Position numbers and translations under genes: made by a program
Shown: piece by piece, positions 22,411-33,045 of the stretch
Numbering within the stretch: the stretch's first letter is position 1
How the letters are laid out: every line of letters begins with the position of its first letter
Notes under the pieces: model-generated
Databases searched by the model: none
What the model saw: only the letters and a program-made list of their open reading frames with translations
What the model was told of the DNA's origin: nothing
NCBI GenBank assembly: GCA_030280995.1
Contig: JASXTE010000005.1
Span: 17,809,501-17,873,500 of the forward strand
Length of the DNA: 64,000 nucleotides
Reading direction: 5' to 3'
Source: Hemileia vastatrix
Lineage: Eukaryota > Basidiomycota > Pucciniomycetes > Pucciniales > Zaghouaniaceae

Positions 22411-24165
22411 TTGAAAACACCTAACAGACATATGTTCAGATGGCAGTCGGCTGTTCAAGAATACAGAGGAAGAATGAAAATAATTCATAGGGCTGGTATT
22501 TTTCACTCAAATGTGGATATGCTATCAAGGTTACCTTTACCAAATGATGACTCTAATCCTGCTTATGATCCTGAGGATGAAATTATTCATATACATGGGA
22601 TATATGTGGTTGATATGGAGGAAGAGCTATTACAGCTTATTCTGGATGCATATGATAAAGACACTGACTTGAAAAAGTTATGCACCATATTAAATGATCC
22701 AAAGAATGCTTCAATACAAGCATTAATTAAAACCCTTCCAACAAAGTACCAGAAGGCTTTGGAAAAAGTTAAATTTTCTATAGATGAAGCATATCTATAT
22801 TATAGGAGGAAGTTGAGTAATATTATTGTTATTCCTCCTTCTATGAGAGAAATTATCTTGAAAATTTGTCATGATGACATATTAGCTGGACATTTTTATC
22901 TTGAAAAAACAATGATCAGAATTAAGAACACTGCTTGGTGGGTTAATATGTCTGAAGACACAAAATTATATGTTGAATTTTGTGATTCTTGCCAAAAATC
23001 AAAAAGATTGACTGGTAAAAGAGCAGGATTAACGCAACATATTGAACCTCCTGATGCACCATGGTAGATAATAAACATGGATTTTGTAACAGGATTACCT
23101 ATTTCTGGAAAAGACGGTTATAACTCTTGTTGGGTTATTGTGGACAGATTCACTAAAATGTGTAAATTTATCCCTACCCACAAGGATGTTTCCACTAAAG
23201 AATTAGCTTTCTTATGGTGGTCTCATATTTTTAATACTGCTGGTTTTCCTAAATCCTTCATCTCTGACAGAGACCCAAAATTTACTTCTGAATTTTGGAT
23301 GTCTCTGATGTATTTTTGTGGTTGTGATCTGAAACTTTCTGCTGCCCATTATCCACAGACTGATGGCTTAGCTGAGAGAATGATTCAGAATTTAGAGGAC
23401 ATGATAAGAAGGTATTGTGCCTTTGGCCTTGAGTATAAAGATAATGTCAGATTTGCTCATGATTGGGTTACTTTACTTCCTGGGTTGGAATTTGCTTATT
23501 ATAGCACTGTTCATTCTGTTACTCAAAGAAAGCCTTTTGAGCTCTGGCTTAGATATGTTCCAAATACTCCTTCCCAAATTCTCATTAACAAACTACCTAA
23601 ATTGGATATACATCCTGGTGCAAAGTATTTTCTTCAAATGCAACAACTGTGCAGAAATCATGCTCAACATTGTATTGAAAAATCATTTGAATATGAGAAG
23701 AAGAGATGGGACAAATCCCATAAAGAATACACTTTTAAAAAGGGTGATGAAGTGTTGCTTTCTACAGTCCACTTCAATTTACAAGGTAATAACAAATTGA
23801 AAGATCCATTTGTTGGTCCATTTGTTGTCAGAAGAATGATTGGAGATAATGCAGTTGAGGTTGTTTTGTATTCTCCATATGACAGAAAACATCCAGTTTT
23901 TCCAATATCTCTTCTGAAACCTTACACATCCAATAGTGATTTATTTCCAAAGAGGAGGGGAAGGCCAAAGAAAACCCCAAATGAAATTACTGAAACAGCA
24001 GAAATTGAAAAAATTCTAAATGAAAGAATAGTCACTGCTGAAAAAGGTACAGAATACTTATTGAGATTCAAGAATAAATCATCTGAATATGATTCTTGGA
24101 TACCTGGGAAGGAGATATCTAATCTTCCTACTCTACTAAAAAAGTATAAAAAGAAAAAATCATAG
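22411..24165 (+). pseudogene. A2 integrase with chromodomain-like tail (one stop)
   Basis: The HHCC part is complete (HDDILAGHF ... CDSCQKSK). A single stop at 23068-23070 (CAPW then TAG) separates it from the core, which is open for 362 codons: MDFVTGLPISGKDG, SFISDRDPKFTSEF, TDGLAERMIQNLEDMIRRYC supply D, D and E. GPFVVRRMIGDNAVEVVL and HPVFPISLLKPY form the GPF/Y-like module. The tail EIEKILNERIVTAEKGTEYL, RFKNKSSEYDSWIPGKEISN resembles a diverged chromodomain. The polyprotein ends KKKKS-stop at 24163. Confidence 0.88.
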
Positions 24166-24186
24166 CATTTTTTTTATTGTTTTTTT

Positions 24187-24198
24187 AGAGTGAGGAAG
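24187..24198 (+). promoter_or_regulatory. A2 polypurine tract
   Basis: AGAGTGAGGAAG abuts the 3' LTR start TGTCAGCC and matches the tracts of A1, A3 and C in position. Confidence 0.75.
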
Positions 24199-24991
24199 TG
24201 TCAGCCAGGCTACTAGACTTACCTGGTAAAATAATTAATTATTTTGCTGAGATGAAGTCACACCCCTTTTTCTTACTAACAATTTATTATTTACTTATGT
24301 ATTACTTACAACTAACTAGTTAAGTATATTAAGTAGTATAAATAATTAATGTACACTAAATGTCCCATACATTTTTACTCCCTAACACCGTGCTCAATAG
24401 TATAGTTGATTGGGAATAAAAATTTATAATAAAATTATAATAAAAAAAAACCTTAAGATTATTATATTACTTCATTGAGAGATCTGGAAATACATGAAAT
24501 TAATATAATTAATTTAATTGTGATGTAATTAATTGTGACAGTCCAAGGAACTCATACTTTATTACTAATAAAATTGATGACCTTGTTGACGTACCAATTA
24601 ATTTATTTTCTTATTTCATATATATACTCCTTTTAGTCATCTTCTTTCTCACATTCTTACAGTAGATGGTGTAAATTCCGTGTCTTTTATTCCCTCATGT
24701 TTTGCCTATAAAAGGCCCTCACTTTTGTGCTTTTCATAAAATTCATTCCTTACTTACTTATTACATTTACAATTAATAAATCATTATTTTTATACTTTAT
24801 AACATTAGTATTTACATCAACGTAATTCTAAGCTATAAAATATATTAATATTTAAAACACCTCTTATAATTTGAGTAAAAACAATCAATTAGATTAAGAA
24901 ATACGTACTTTGTTTTTGAGAGTCCATTAAATCCCTTAAAATCCTTGTATAACCCTTGAATAAATCTTCTAGACCAAAGGACCCCTTGACA
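24199..24991 (+). repeat. A2 3' LTR
   Basis: 793 bp, TGTCAGCCAGGCTACTAG ... GGACCCCTTGACA, nearly identical to 8161-8950. It is followed by CTTAC, the duplicated target in A1 gag. Confidence 0.94.
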
Positions 24992-25424
24992 CTTACACTC
25001 TCTCTGGCTGCTGGGGAGCCAATTGTTGAAGATCCCTGGGGGGAGGAGGTCTCCTCTTCTCTTGAAGAAAAGCATCTATTTTTTTACTTTTTCCTCTAGA
25101 GCATCTACTCTTGACCTCAATCTCAAGTTTTTTGTCCTCAATTCTTTCATTTGTGTTGAAATGTTCTTTACTTGTTGAGGTAGTGGCATCTTTTTTATTT
25201 TGAAGCTATTTGGAAGTCCTTCTGGGGGGTTGACTAAAGGTTTCTGTTCCTGAGTTGTCTCTACCAGAATTTCTACTTCCTCCATTTCCACATCCTGATT
25301 GGGGCAATGATTGATTAATTTGATATAATTTTCTAGTTAAAGGAGAACTCACAGAAGTAGCCTCATCATAATCAATTAAATCCTATTCTTCTTCACGAGC
25401 AGCAGAAACACCTTGATCAGTCAT
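24992..25424 (-). pseudogene. A1 gag 5' part, spliced short ORF (broken)
   Basis: ATG at 25424 (MTDQGVSAAREEE, then a stop where A2 has Leu). Exon 1 is 72 nt, the 58-nt intron is 25295-25352, and exon 2 starts at 25294 (DVEMEEVEILVETTQ). A predicted coiled coil follows (QQVKNISTQMKELRTKN, LRSRVDALEEKVKK). One A is missing in a run near 25080, giving an early stop. At 24992 the ORF is cut by A2 and continues at 8155 with FKWQWECLKTQWDYL and HPYQGG, ending KPW-stop at 7974-7976. The frame and motifs match A2. Confidence 0.75.
25295..25352 (-). other. Predicted 58-nt intron in A1 gag
   Basis: On the minus strand, GTGAGT donor at 25352 and ATCAG acceptor at 25295, phase 0. Same length and place as the A2 and D introns. 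Confidence 0.72.
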
Positions 25425-26262
25425 TTTTTTAATTTTCTTAACTGAAATGAGGGAGGGAAGCAATAAGATAAATTAGTTTTTATTTTAACTTTTTATTTAA
25501 AAGAAATATAATAAAAGAACAAATTTTTTCAGGCTAAAAATCAACTAAAATAATAATCAATTTATTAATTCAAAACAATTTAATAACCAGGATTATAAAA
25601 TAATCAACTGAAGAAATAAATTTTAATTTATTAATAATTTTATGATAATTATTATCAGGATTTTAAATCAACTGAAAAAAGAATTAATTGCCAGGACTTA
25701 ATGTCTACTGAAATAATTAAATATGAATTTTATTGAAAATTTTTATTGTCAGAACAATTTGTCAACTGGAACCCTTAAAATTTAATTTACAGCACAAAAG
25801 TCAACTGAAAATTATAATAATTAATTTTTAAAATATAATTTTATTACCTCTAGGACTAAGAACACAATTGCTCTATCTTTGTCAACAAGGAAAAATAAAA
25901 TGAATAATAAAAAAAATTAATTCCAATTTACTAGACACCTCCCCCTGTAAAATGAGCAAGTTAATGCCACTTACAGAGTGCTGATTAAAAGGAAATACAT
26001 ACAGAATGAAGAGTGCAACGTGAACCACAAATAGTAATTACAATAATTACCACAAAATATATGACTTTAGTTAATATATGAACCTAAGTTTTGGAGCACG
26101 GTTTGATTCCCGTTCACAGAAACAAAAATTAGTCACGTGATATATTACGTTCGTCATTTTTGTTGTTCACTCGTCCTTATAGGTACCTCAAATGGTGATG
26201 GTCTCCATGGTCTCCGGCCTCAAGTAACAATGGGCCATCAACGATTCGGAAAGGTTCCCAAC
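25425..26262 (-). other. A1 leader and primer-binding region
   Basis: Minus-strand leader homologous to 8951-9796 of A2. Just inside the LTR, TGGGAACCTTTCCGAATC (from 26260) is the likely primer-binding site, resembling the D and C sites. The rest is AT-rich with no ORF. Confidence 0.65.
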
Positions 26263-27056
26263 AGTCAAGAGGTCTTTCAAGTCTAGAAGGTTTCACAGGG
26301 AGGTCCAATAGCAGTAACAATGGGTTTTAAAGGATTCGAACTTGGGTACGTATTTTCTTATCTTAAAGATTATTTACTCAATTATAAGATGTAAAAGGGT
26401 GCATTATTATTATAATTAATGGATTAGAATTACATTCAATGTAAATACTAAAGCAATCGTAGGTAATAATAAAGGGGATTGTAAATAGTTGTAGTAAAGT
26501 AAGTAAGTAAATAATGAATGAGATAAAAAGTACAAAAAGTGAGGGCCTTTTATAGGCAAAAATGTGGGAAATAAAGACACGGAGTTAACACCACCTAATA
26601 CAAGGGTGTGAGAAAGAAACTGAATAAGAAAGAGTTTATATGAAATAAATAAAAGATAAATTAATTGGTACGTCAACAAGGGCATCATTTTCATTTGAAA
26701 TAAAATATGAGTTCCATTGGTCTGCCGCAATTAATACAACACATTTGATTTAAATATATTGATTTCACGGAAATCCAAATCTCTCAGTAAAGTAATTTAA
26801 TATTTTTAAGGATTTTATTATATTTTTATTCCCACTCAACTGTATTATTGAGCATGGTGTTAGGGAGTAAAAATGTATATGACAATTACTTAAATTAATT
26901 ATTTACATTACTTAATATACTTAGCTAGTTAGTTGTAAGTAATACATAAGTAAATACTAAATAATTAATTATTAATAAGAATTTAAAAAAGGCGTGGCTT
27001 CATCTCAGTAAAATAATTAATTATTTTACTGGGTAAGTCTAGTAGCCTGGCTGACA
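26263..27056 (-). repeat. A1 5' LTR
   Basis: Minus strand, TGTCAGCCAGGCTACTAG at 27056 to the terminus near 26263, 794 bp. It carries a TATAAAAGGCCCTC box (about 26547-26560). The target duplication ACTCT follows at 27057-27061. Confidence 0.92.
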
Positions 27057-27126
27057 ACTCTTATCATTTTAAATCTTCCTTTCAAGCTTCCTTTTCTCCT
27101 TCTTCTAGACAAGCCAGCCGACAAAA

Positions 27127-27314
27127 TACAACATTCTAAAACATTCTTTTTAGAACAATCTTAAAATTTGAAATTTTTTCTTCTGGAACTTTCTTTCTCT
27201 ATCCCATACACTTGTATATAGGATTTTAACTCTTCACTTTCTCTCTCCTTTGGCTATATAAAGCCTCCCCTTTCTGGTTGTTTTGGATCATTCTTTACTT
27301 ACTTATTATTATTA
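27127..27314 (+). repeat. A3 5' LTR fragment 1
   Basis: ACAACATTCTAAAACATTCTTTTTAG through TATATAAAGCCTCCCCTTTCTG and CATTCTTTACTTACTTATTATT closely match 38551-38735 of the A3 3' LTR. It includes a TATATAA promoter box (about 27255). It is cut at TTA by the Harbinger insertion. Confidence 0.85.
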
Positions 27315-27338
27315 GGGCATCTACCATTGTGTCGGTAA
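27315..27338 (+). repeat. Harbinger left TIR
   Basis: GGGCATCTACCATTGTGTCGGTAA, matching the complement of 32134-32157 with about five mismatches. Confidence 0.85.
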
Positions 27339-27498
27339 AAAATAAGTATATAATTGCATGTTACTTGAGTCATTTCATAATGAATTTCCATATTCAACCA
27401 CCCTATGCTGTATCTTTTACTATTCACTCTATTTAGTTACTATTTAACCATCATATTTTGGCTCCTATTCATTAAAACTCAATTATTTTTTTCTTCTC

Positions 27499-28794
27499 AT
27501 GGCTTTAAACATAGTTGATGAATTACTTGAAATGGAAGAAGAAGACTATATCATTTCATATCTCTTTGACAATACAAACAAAAATAGAGCAAGACAAAAA
27601 AAAGAAATACTCAATTGAAATAGACTAGAAGGCCATCAAAGACTAATGAATGACTACTTTTACCCCATCTGTACATACAACAACATCATGTTTGAGCAAC
27701 ATTTCTGTATGACCAGGGATTTGTTTAACAAGATTTGTGAAGACTTACAAAGACATAACTCTTTTTAGTTATGGAAAAAGGTAAGATAGGTTTTTATCAG
27801 TAACACTAATCACAAATTTATTAACATAATATTTTTTAAGAATTTTGTGGTCAAATAGGCTTATCACCACAGCAAAAAATGACATCTGCTTTACGACAAC
27901 TTGCTCTTGGGATCTCTGCTGATAGCACTGATGAGTATGTATGTATTGGTGAAACAACTGCCCTCAGAGCACTCAAGCATTTCTTTAAAGATATAATCAG
28001 TATATATGAAGAGGGATACTTACAAGAACCTAATTCAGCAGAAAAAAAAATTATTTTAAAGAGTATGAAGAGCGTGGATTTCATGGCTGTATTGGATCAA
28101 TTGATGGATTGCACTGGGAGTGGAAAAATTGTCCTGCATCTTGGGCTGGCCAATTTCAAGGGAAAGAGGGTACACTAAAAATTTTATTGGAAGCTGTGGC
28201 CAGCAAGAGCCTAGGCTTTTGGCATTTTTATTTGGAACTCCAGGTGCTCTAAATGACATCAATGTTCTCCATTGCAGCAACATCTTTGACAAAATATTGG
28301 CTGGTACTCAAGATAAAGTGTGATACAAAAAAGCTTATTACCTTTCAGACAGAATTTATCCATTTTGATCAACACTTGTCAAAACTATACCACACCCACA
28401 AGATGAAGCAAGTCAATACTACACCAAACTACAAGAAGCTTCACAAAAAAACATTGAGCATGCATTTAGAGTATTACAGATCCAGTGGGGTATCCTTCAA
28501 CAACCATGTTGACTATTGACAATAGAAACTGTGAAAGAGGTAATGAAGTGTCGTATAATATTACATAACATGGTCATTCAGTTGAAATCAAGTACTGATC
28601 CTTACCTATTGAACTCTGAGAACATATCAAGTCAAATAGTGCAAACACATAATGATCCCACATTTTTCAACAGCATTACTGAATATATGCAAAGAAGTCA
28701 AGATTTGCATAACTCCTCAATACATTACCAATTACGTGAAGATTTGAAGATTCACAACTGGAATGCTAGAGGAATGGATTGTGGTGTAGAGTAA
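27499..28794 (+). pseudogene. Harbinger DDE transposase (broken)
   Basis: ATG at 27499 (MALNIVDELLEMEEEDYI). The N-terminal part has the typical HQRLMNDYFYPICTYNN and FEQHFCMTRDLFNKICED. A likely intron starts GTAAGATAG at 27781 and ends before FCGQIGLSPQQK. The catalytic part has GLSPQQKMTSALRQLALGIS, then GCIGSIDGLHWEWKNCP (first Asp at 28103), GTPGALNDINVLHCS (second Asp) and KNIEHAFRVLQIQWG (Glu). The end carries MKCRIILHNMVI. Stops (near 27616 and 27766) and at least three frameshifts (about 28070, 28225 and 28320-28500) inactivate it. Family: DDE_Tnp_4/PIF-like. Confidence 0.88.
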
Positions 28795-28882
28795 ATTTTG
28801 TTGTAAGTAGCTATTAGCCTATATTAAAAAAGAAAATTATTATAATGAAAAAATTGCAACAAAATACTACTTACAGTATATT
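28795..28882. other. Spacer after the transposase
   Basis: Short AT-rich spacer between the transposase stop region and the inverted repeat. Nothing recognised. Confidence 0.5.
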
Positions 28883-30646
28883 ACTATATTCTAGAAGGAT
28901 TGTAAATTCCTATACTTCACATTGATACAAAAAAATTGATTAGCTTAAATGTGGAGTTTTCAAAAAGTTGTTGAAAAAAATAAATAAAATTGATTGAGAG
29001 AAAACTGCACACATCTGTTTATTTCAATGACCACCTCTTAAAAGTTATTATTAGAAATCTTATAATTATGAAGCATTATTTATAAAAACACGTAAAATTT
29101 AAATTAAGAAAAGAGAAATAATATATAACATTGCAAAGAATATAGATCACTTTACATTGCAGAAGTGTGAGTGAAGGAAAGGTGCAAAGATATAGTGTAT
29201 AATTGGTTACATTTCAGAAGTGTGAATAAAGGAAGAAGGCGCAAAAGGCCCTTCTTATATATTAGAGAGGAGTCTTACTTGCACCAACTCCAGGACACTC
29301 ACCCATTTAGCTACAACTCCTGTGGAAATTTGACTCATCCCCAATGTAGTAAGAAAAACTAAAAAGTAATGAATGTGGAAAATACTTACCTAGAAAAAAA
29401 GGAGATGCCAAGAGATTGAGAGAAATTAAAAAAAAACAAGTAATATGAAAATTACTTACCTGGAAAAAAAGGAGAAGCTAAAAAAAATTAGCAAACAGTT
29501 GAAGGAAACTAACAGAGAAAGTGGAAAATACTTACCTAAAAAAAAGGAGATGCCGAGAGATTGAGAGAAAGTAGAAAAAAAATAACTGTAATATGAAAAT
29601 TACTTACCTTGAAAAAATAGGAGAAGCTAAAAGAAGCTAACAAAAAGTTGAATCAAACTAAAAGGTAATGTGGAAAATACTTACCTTGAAAATAATCAAG
29701 AAGCCAAAAAAATTCAACAATCAGTACATTAAAAAAAAGGAAGACAAAATTAATTTCAGCTTCTCCATTATTTTAAAAGTAAGTATTTTCCACATTACCT
29801 TTTAGTTTGATTCAACTGTTTGTTAGCTTCTTTTGGCTTCTCCTATTTTTTCAAGGTAATTAATTTTCATATTACAGTTATTTTTTTTCTACTTTCTCTC
29901 AATCTCTCGGCATCTCCTTTTTTTTCTAGGTAAATATTTTCCACCTTCTCTGTTAGTTTCCTTCAACTGTTTGCTAATTCTTTTTGGCTTCTCCTTTCTT
30001 TCCAGGTAAGTAATTTTAATATTACTTGTTTTTTTTAATTTCTCTCAATCTCTCATCATCTCTTTTTTTTTCTAGGTAAGTATTTTCCATATTCATTACT
30101 TTTTAGTTTTTCTTACTACATTGGGGATGAGTCATGTTTTCCACAGGAGTTGTAGCTAGACAGGTGAGTGGCCTGGAGTTGGTGCAAGTAGGAATCCTCT
30201 CTAATATATATGAAGGGCCTTTTGCGCCTTCTTCCTTCACTCACACTTCTGAAATGTAACCAATTATACACTATATATTTTCACCTTTCCTTTACTCACA
30301 CTTCTGCAATGTAACCAATTATACACTATATCTTTGCTCCTTTCCTTCACTCACACTTCTGCAATGTAAAACTATCTAAATTCTTTGCAATGTTATATAT
30401 TATTTCTCTTTTATTAATTTTAATTTTTACCAGTTTTTATAAATAAAGCTTCATAATTATAAGATTTCTAATGATAATTTTAAAGAGGTGGTCATTTAAA
30501 TAGACAGGTATGTTCAATTTTCTCTCAATCAATTTTATTTATTTTTTTCAACAATTTTTAAACAATTCCACATATAAGATAATCAATTTTTTTATCAATG
30601 TGAAGTATAGGAATTTTCAATCCTTCTATAATAGAAGTTTTATTTT
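28883..30646. repeat. Long inverted repeat (fold-back) inside the Harbinger element
   Basis: Left arm about 28883-29705 and right arm about 29757-30646 are reverse complements over most of their length. Matched pairs: CTAGAAGGATTGTAAATTCC with GGAATTTTCAATCCTTCTA, and GAAGGCGCAAAAGGCCCTTC with its complement near 30220. The loop is about 50 bases. Each arm contains diverged tandem units. No ORF is conserved. It separates the two Harbinger genes and could be a nested fold-back element or an internal rearrangement. Confidence 0.85.
29372..29722. repeat. ~149-bp tandem units within the left inverted-repeat arm
   Basis: GTGGAAAATACTTACCT followed by AAAAAAGGAGATGCC.AGAGATTGAGAGAAA occurs at about 29372 and 29520, with a third start at about 29670. 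Within each unit a second GAAAATTACTTACCT occurs. The right arm (29778-30100) carries the mirrored units. Confidence 0.75.
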
Positions 30647-30699
30647 ATTATGATTTATTCATTATACTAATGTTTTATTTCAGGTCAAGTAAAAATTAA

Positions 30700-31790
30700 A
30701 AAATAACAAAATTAAGAGCTATCACCATTCAACCACTGCCTTTTTAAATTATCTTTCATTTTATTTAATATATCTAGATCATCATCATCACAAAAGTTAT
30801 TATTCTTCAACATTGAGAGTTGCTGAATCTCACTGCTTGGCATCTCACAGTCTGATTTTTGTAATTTTATTCTCATGTTTTTGCTGATTTATCTTTGTAT
30901 TTGTTTCTTCAAGGTTGCATTTTCTTTTATCAAGATGAAGCCTTTCTTTTTGTATGATTATTTGCTCTTTGGTAAGTTCAAGTTGATTTTGAGCTATAGC
31001 AAGTTGCTTTTCTGATAAATTGATTTTTTTGCAGATATTTCATTGCTTTCAAGAGTGGCCTCAATGTATTTTTTAGCTGCATCATTGTAACATGAAAAGC
31101 CTTCATCTTTTTTCACTTCAGATAAATCAGCAAGTCAACATTTTTAGCTGCTTTTCGGCCCAGTGGGCAGTTAGAATAGCTTGGAGAGGGTGAGGAAGGA
31201 CAACTGCTGGAGTCAAATTGATTGCTCAGGTCACTTGAAAAACTGTCCATAGGTGTAGCTCTTTGTGCACTTTAAAAACTATCTATTAGAGAGTTTCTAG
31301 AAGATAGGGGTTGGGTATGTTCCATTGGCCATTTTGGAGAAAACTTGAGCTCCACCCATGCTAACAAACGTTTAAAATTTGTTTTACACTGATCTTGATA
31401 GAGAGAAAGCACACTTTAAAGCCAATCACTGGGACTTGTTCTGCTTGATGGATTCCTTTCAATACCATGATATATTGCACTAAACTTAAGTGTTGAAGTG
31501 TTCAAAGCTTTCCATATAAAGTGAGATAGAAGAATAATTAGTCATTTTTGAGTAGTATGATTAAATATTAAATATAAAAAATGTTTAATAATATAGACCT
31601 TATTTTAATCTGTTCGAATTCTTGGTAGTGCAGTTTACTATGAGCATTAAAGTGTACTTCAGCTTTCTTATAGAAGGTTTCCCCTGACTGCGATGTAGAA
31701 ATTTTAGGTTTTTTGCTAATATATATCCAAGAAATAGCAAGTTGTTCTTCTTCCTGTGTATTCCAGTTTGGAGATTGTTTTTTCCTTGGA
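30700..31790 (-). pseudogene. Harbinger SANT/NAM-like DNA-binding protein (broken)
   Basis: Reading the minus strand from about 31790 gives sequence of the pattern W-(S/T)-E-E...-ISWIYIS...-FYKKAEVHF (SANT/Myb-like trihelix start). Further on come SAIYHGIERNPSSRTSPSDW, KRLLAWVELKFSPKWP and a Ser-rich stretch ending PLGRKAAKN. This order is that of the second (Myb/NAM-like) protein of PIF/Harbinger elements, which helps the transposase bind ends. Stops and frame changes are frequent (for example after SPSDWL). It converges on the transposase. Confidence 0.72.
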
Positions 31791-32133
31791 TTTCATGACA
31801 TTCTTGTAGTGTATGTTTGTGTTGAATTTCCAGTAGTGTAATGAAGTATATATAAGTGATATTTAGTTTTAATAGTGAGTAAAGTGAATTGGAATGAAAA
31901 TTGTAAAAAATGAGGAGCCGGGAAGGAGTCAAGTAAGTGATCGGCAAGTGGGATATAAAATCAAAAAAATTGGCAGACAGGGGGGTGACTTAATGACGTG
32001 AAGTAAGTATCTGTAAGTATATATACTTACTTTTACCCAATATTTACATTAATGAATAGTTAATGAGGGGTGATGATGCAACGGTGAATGAATATACCCT
32101 CAATTATTGGTAAAGTATGCATACTGACCCAAC

Positions 32134-32157
32134 TTACAGACATGGTGGTAGATGACC
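32134..32157 (-). repeat. Harbinger right TIR
   Basis: On the minus strand reads GGTCATCTACCACCATGTCTGTAA, pairing with the left TIR. It is followed by TTA (32158-32160). Confidence 0.85.
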
Positions 32158-32160
32158 TTA

Positions 32161-32395
32161 AAACATTACTACAATCAAATATTTATTACTATTATTTATT
32201 GTTTTTAGTATTTACTACCATGTAACTCTAAATCATTAATTATAATAATAATTATACAAATTTTACCTCTTTAAATTGAGAAAATAAAATAAAAGATAAA
32301 CCATACATACCTTTGACTCTGAAATCTTAAAACTCCACCTGCCTACGCTGTTATACCTCCATTGAAATATTCTAGACCAAAAGGACTCCTGAAAC
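32161..32395 (+). repeat. A3 5' LTR fragment 2
   Basis: CAATCAAATATTTATTACTATT through CCTTTGACTCTGAAATCTT and TCTAGACCAAAAGGACT matches 38746-38965 of the 3' LTR. Confidence 0.87.
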
Positions 32396-33045
32396 TTGAG
32401 GCTCTTTCTGAATCGTTGATGGCGCATCAGTATCTTGAAGCTGGCAACCAAGGGACCATTGACATTGAGGAACCAGTAGGGATGGGTGGACGAGGAAAAC
32501 CAAGAATGTCATTAATGATGTGACTTATTTTTTTTCTGCAACCGGGAATCAAAAAGTGCTCCAAATTTTAGGTTCATATATTGACAATAGTAATATATAT
32601 TTGTGGTAATTATATTGGTTACTATCTGTGGGTCACATTGCACATTTCATAGTCTATGTATATCTTTTTTACTCAGCACTCTGTAAGTGGAATTAACTTG
32701 CTCATTATACAGGAGGAGGTGCCTGGTAAATAAATAAAAAAATTTCCTAGTTGACCAAGATAGAACTATATTGTTCTTAGCCCTAGAAGTAATATAAAAA
32801 TTAAATTAATTATATTATATTTTTTTAATTATTTCAGTTGACCTCTTGTCCTGATAATTAAAATATTATATTATTGTTTCAGTTGACAAATTTTCCTGGA
32901 AGTAAAATAATAATATATAAAATTAGTTGAATCAATTATATTAAATCATTTCAGTTAACAGTAAGTCCTGATAATTAGATTATTTCATTTGAAATTAAAT
33001 CCTGGTAATTAAAATTACTTCAGTTGACAATAATTCCTGGTAATT
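32396..33045 (+). other. A3 leader, fused to mid-gag by an internal deletion
   Basis: Homologous to the A2 leader (GGAATCAAAAAGTGCTCC, CAGCACTCTGTAAGTGG, ACAGGAGGAGGTGCCTGG). Near 33046 it jumps straight to the sequence corresponding to A2 10725 (AACAACATGCAATTGACTCAG). About 1.1 kb, with the gag start and the 58-nt intron, is missing. Confidence 0.75.

Larger units (their letters stand above)
8161..24991 (+). mobile_element. A2: Ty3/gypsy LTR retrotransposon inserted in A1 and split by B
   Basis: 5' LTR 8161-8950, 3' LTR 24199-24991, flanked by the duplicated target CTTAC (8156-8160 and 24992-24996). It lies in the opposite orientation to A1 and interrupts A1's gag. Joining 24992 to 8155 on the minus strand restores the A1 gag alignment (KWQWECLKTQWDYL against KWEWDWLNTQWDYL of A2). 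A2 itself is interrupted by B at 11308-19653. Removing B plus one copy of CTCAG restores the A2 gag frame (LLLTQKQAG). The A2 body without B is about 8.5 kb. Confidence 0.95.
1643..27056 (-). mobile_element. A1: Ty3/gypsy LTR retrotransposon, split by nested element A2
   Basis: The element reads on the minus strand: 5' LTR 26263-27056, leader and gag start to 24992, then (after nested A2, 8161-24991) the rest of gag-pol and the 3' LTR 1643-2546. The five bases ACTCT flank both ends (1638-1642 and 27057-27061), a target-site duplication typical of Ty3/gypsy integration. Without A2 it is about 8.6 kb. Order of parts: gag, protease, RT, RNase H, integrase, chromodomain-like tail. Several stops, a few frameshifts and the A2 insertion make it non-autonomous now. 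Confidence 0.93.
27315..32157 (+). mobile_element. PIF/Harbinger DNA transposon
   Basis: Terminal inverted repeats GGGCATCTACCATTGTGTCG (27315) and, at the right end, the complement of GGTCATCTACCACCATGTCT (to 32157). TTA is duplicated on both sides (27312-27314, 32158-32160), the classic TWA target of PIF/Harbinger. Inside are a DDE transposase (plus strand, left), a large inverted repeat and a SANT/NAM-like DNA-binding ORF (minus strand, right), the two-gene content known for this superfamily. Both genes are broken. Removing it rejoins the A3 LTR at TATTATTA|AAACATTAC. Confidence 0.93.
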
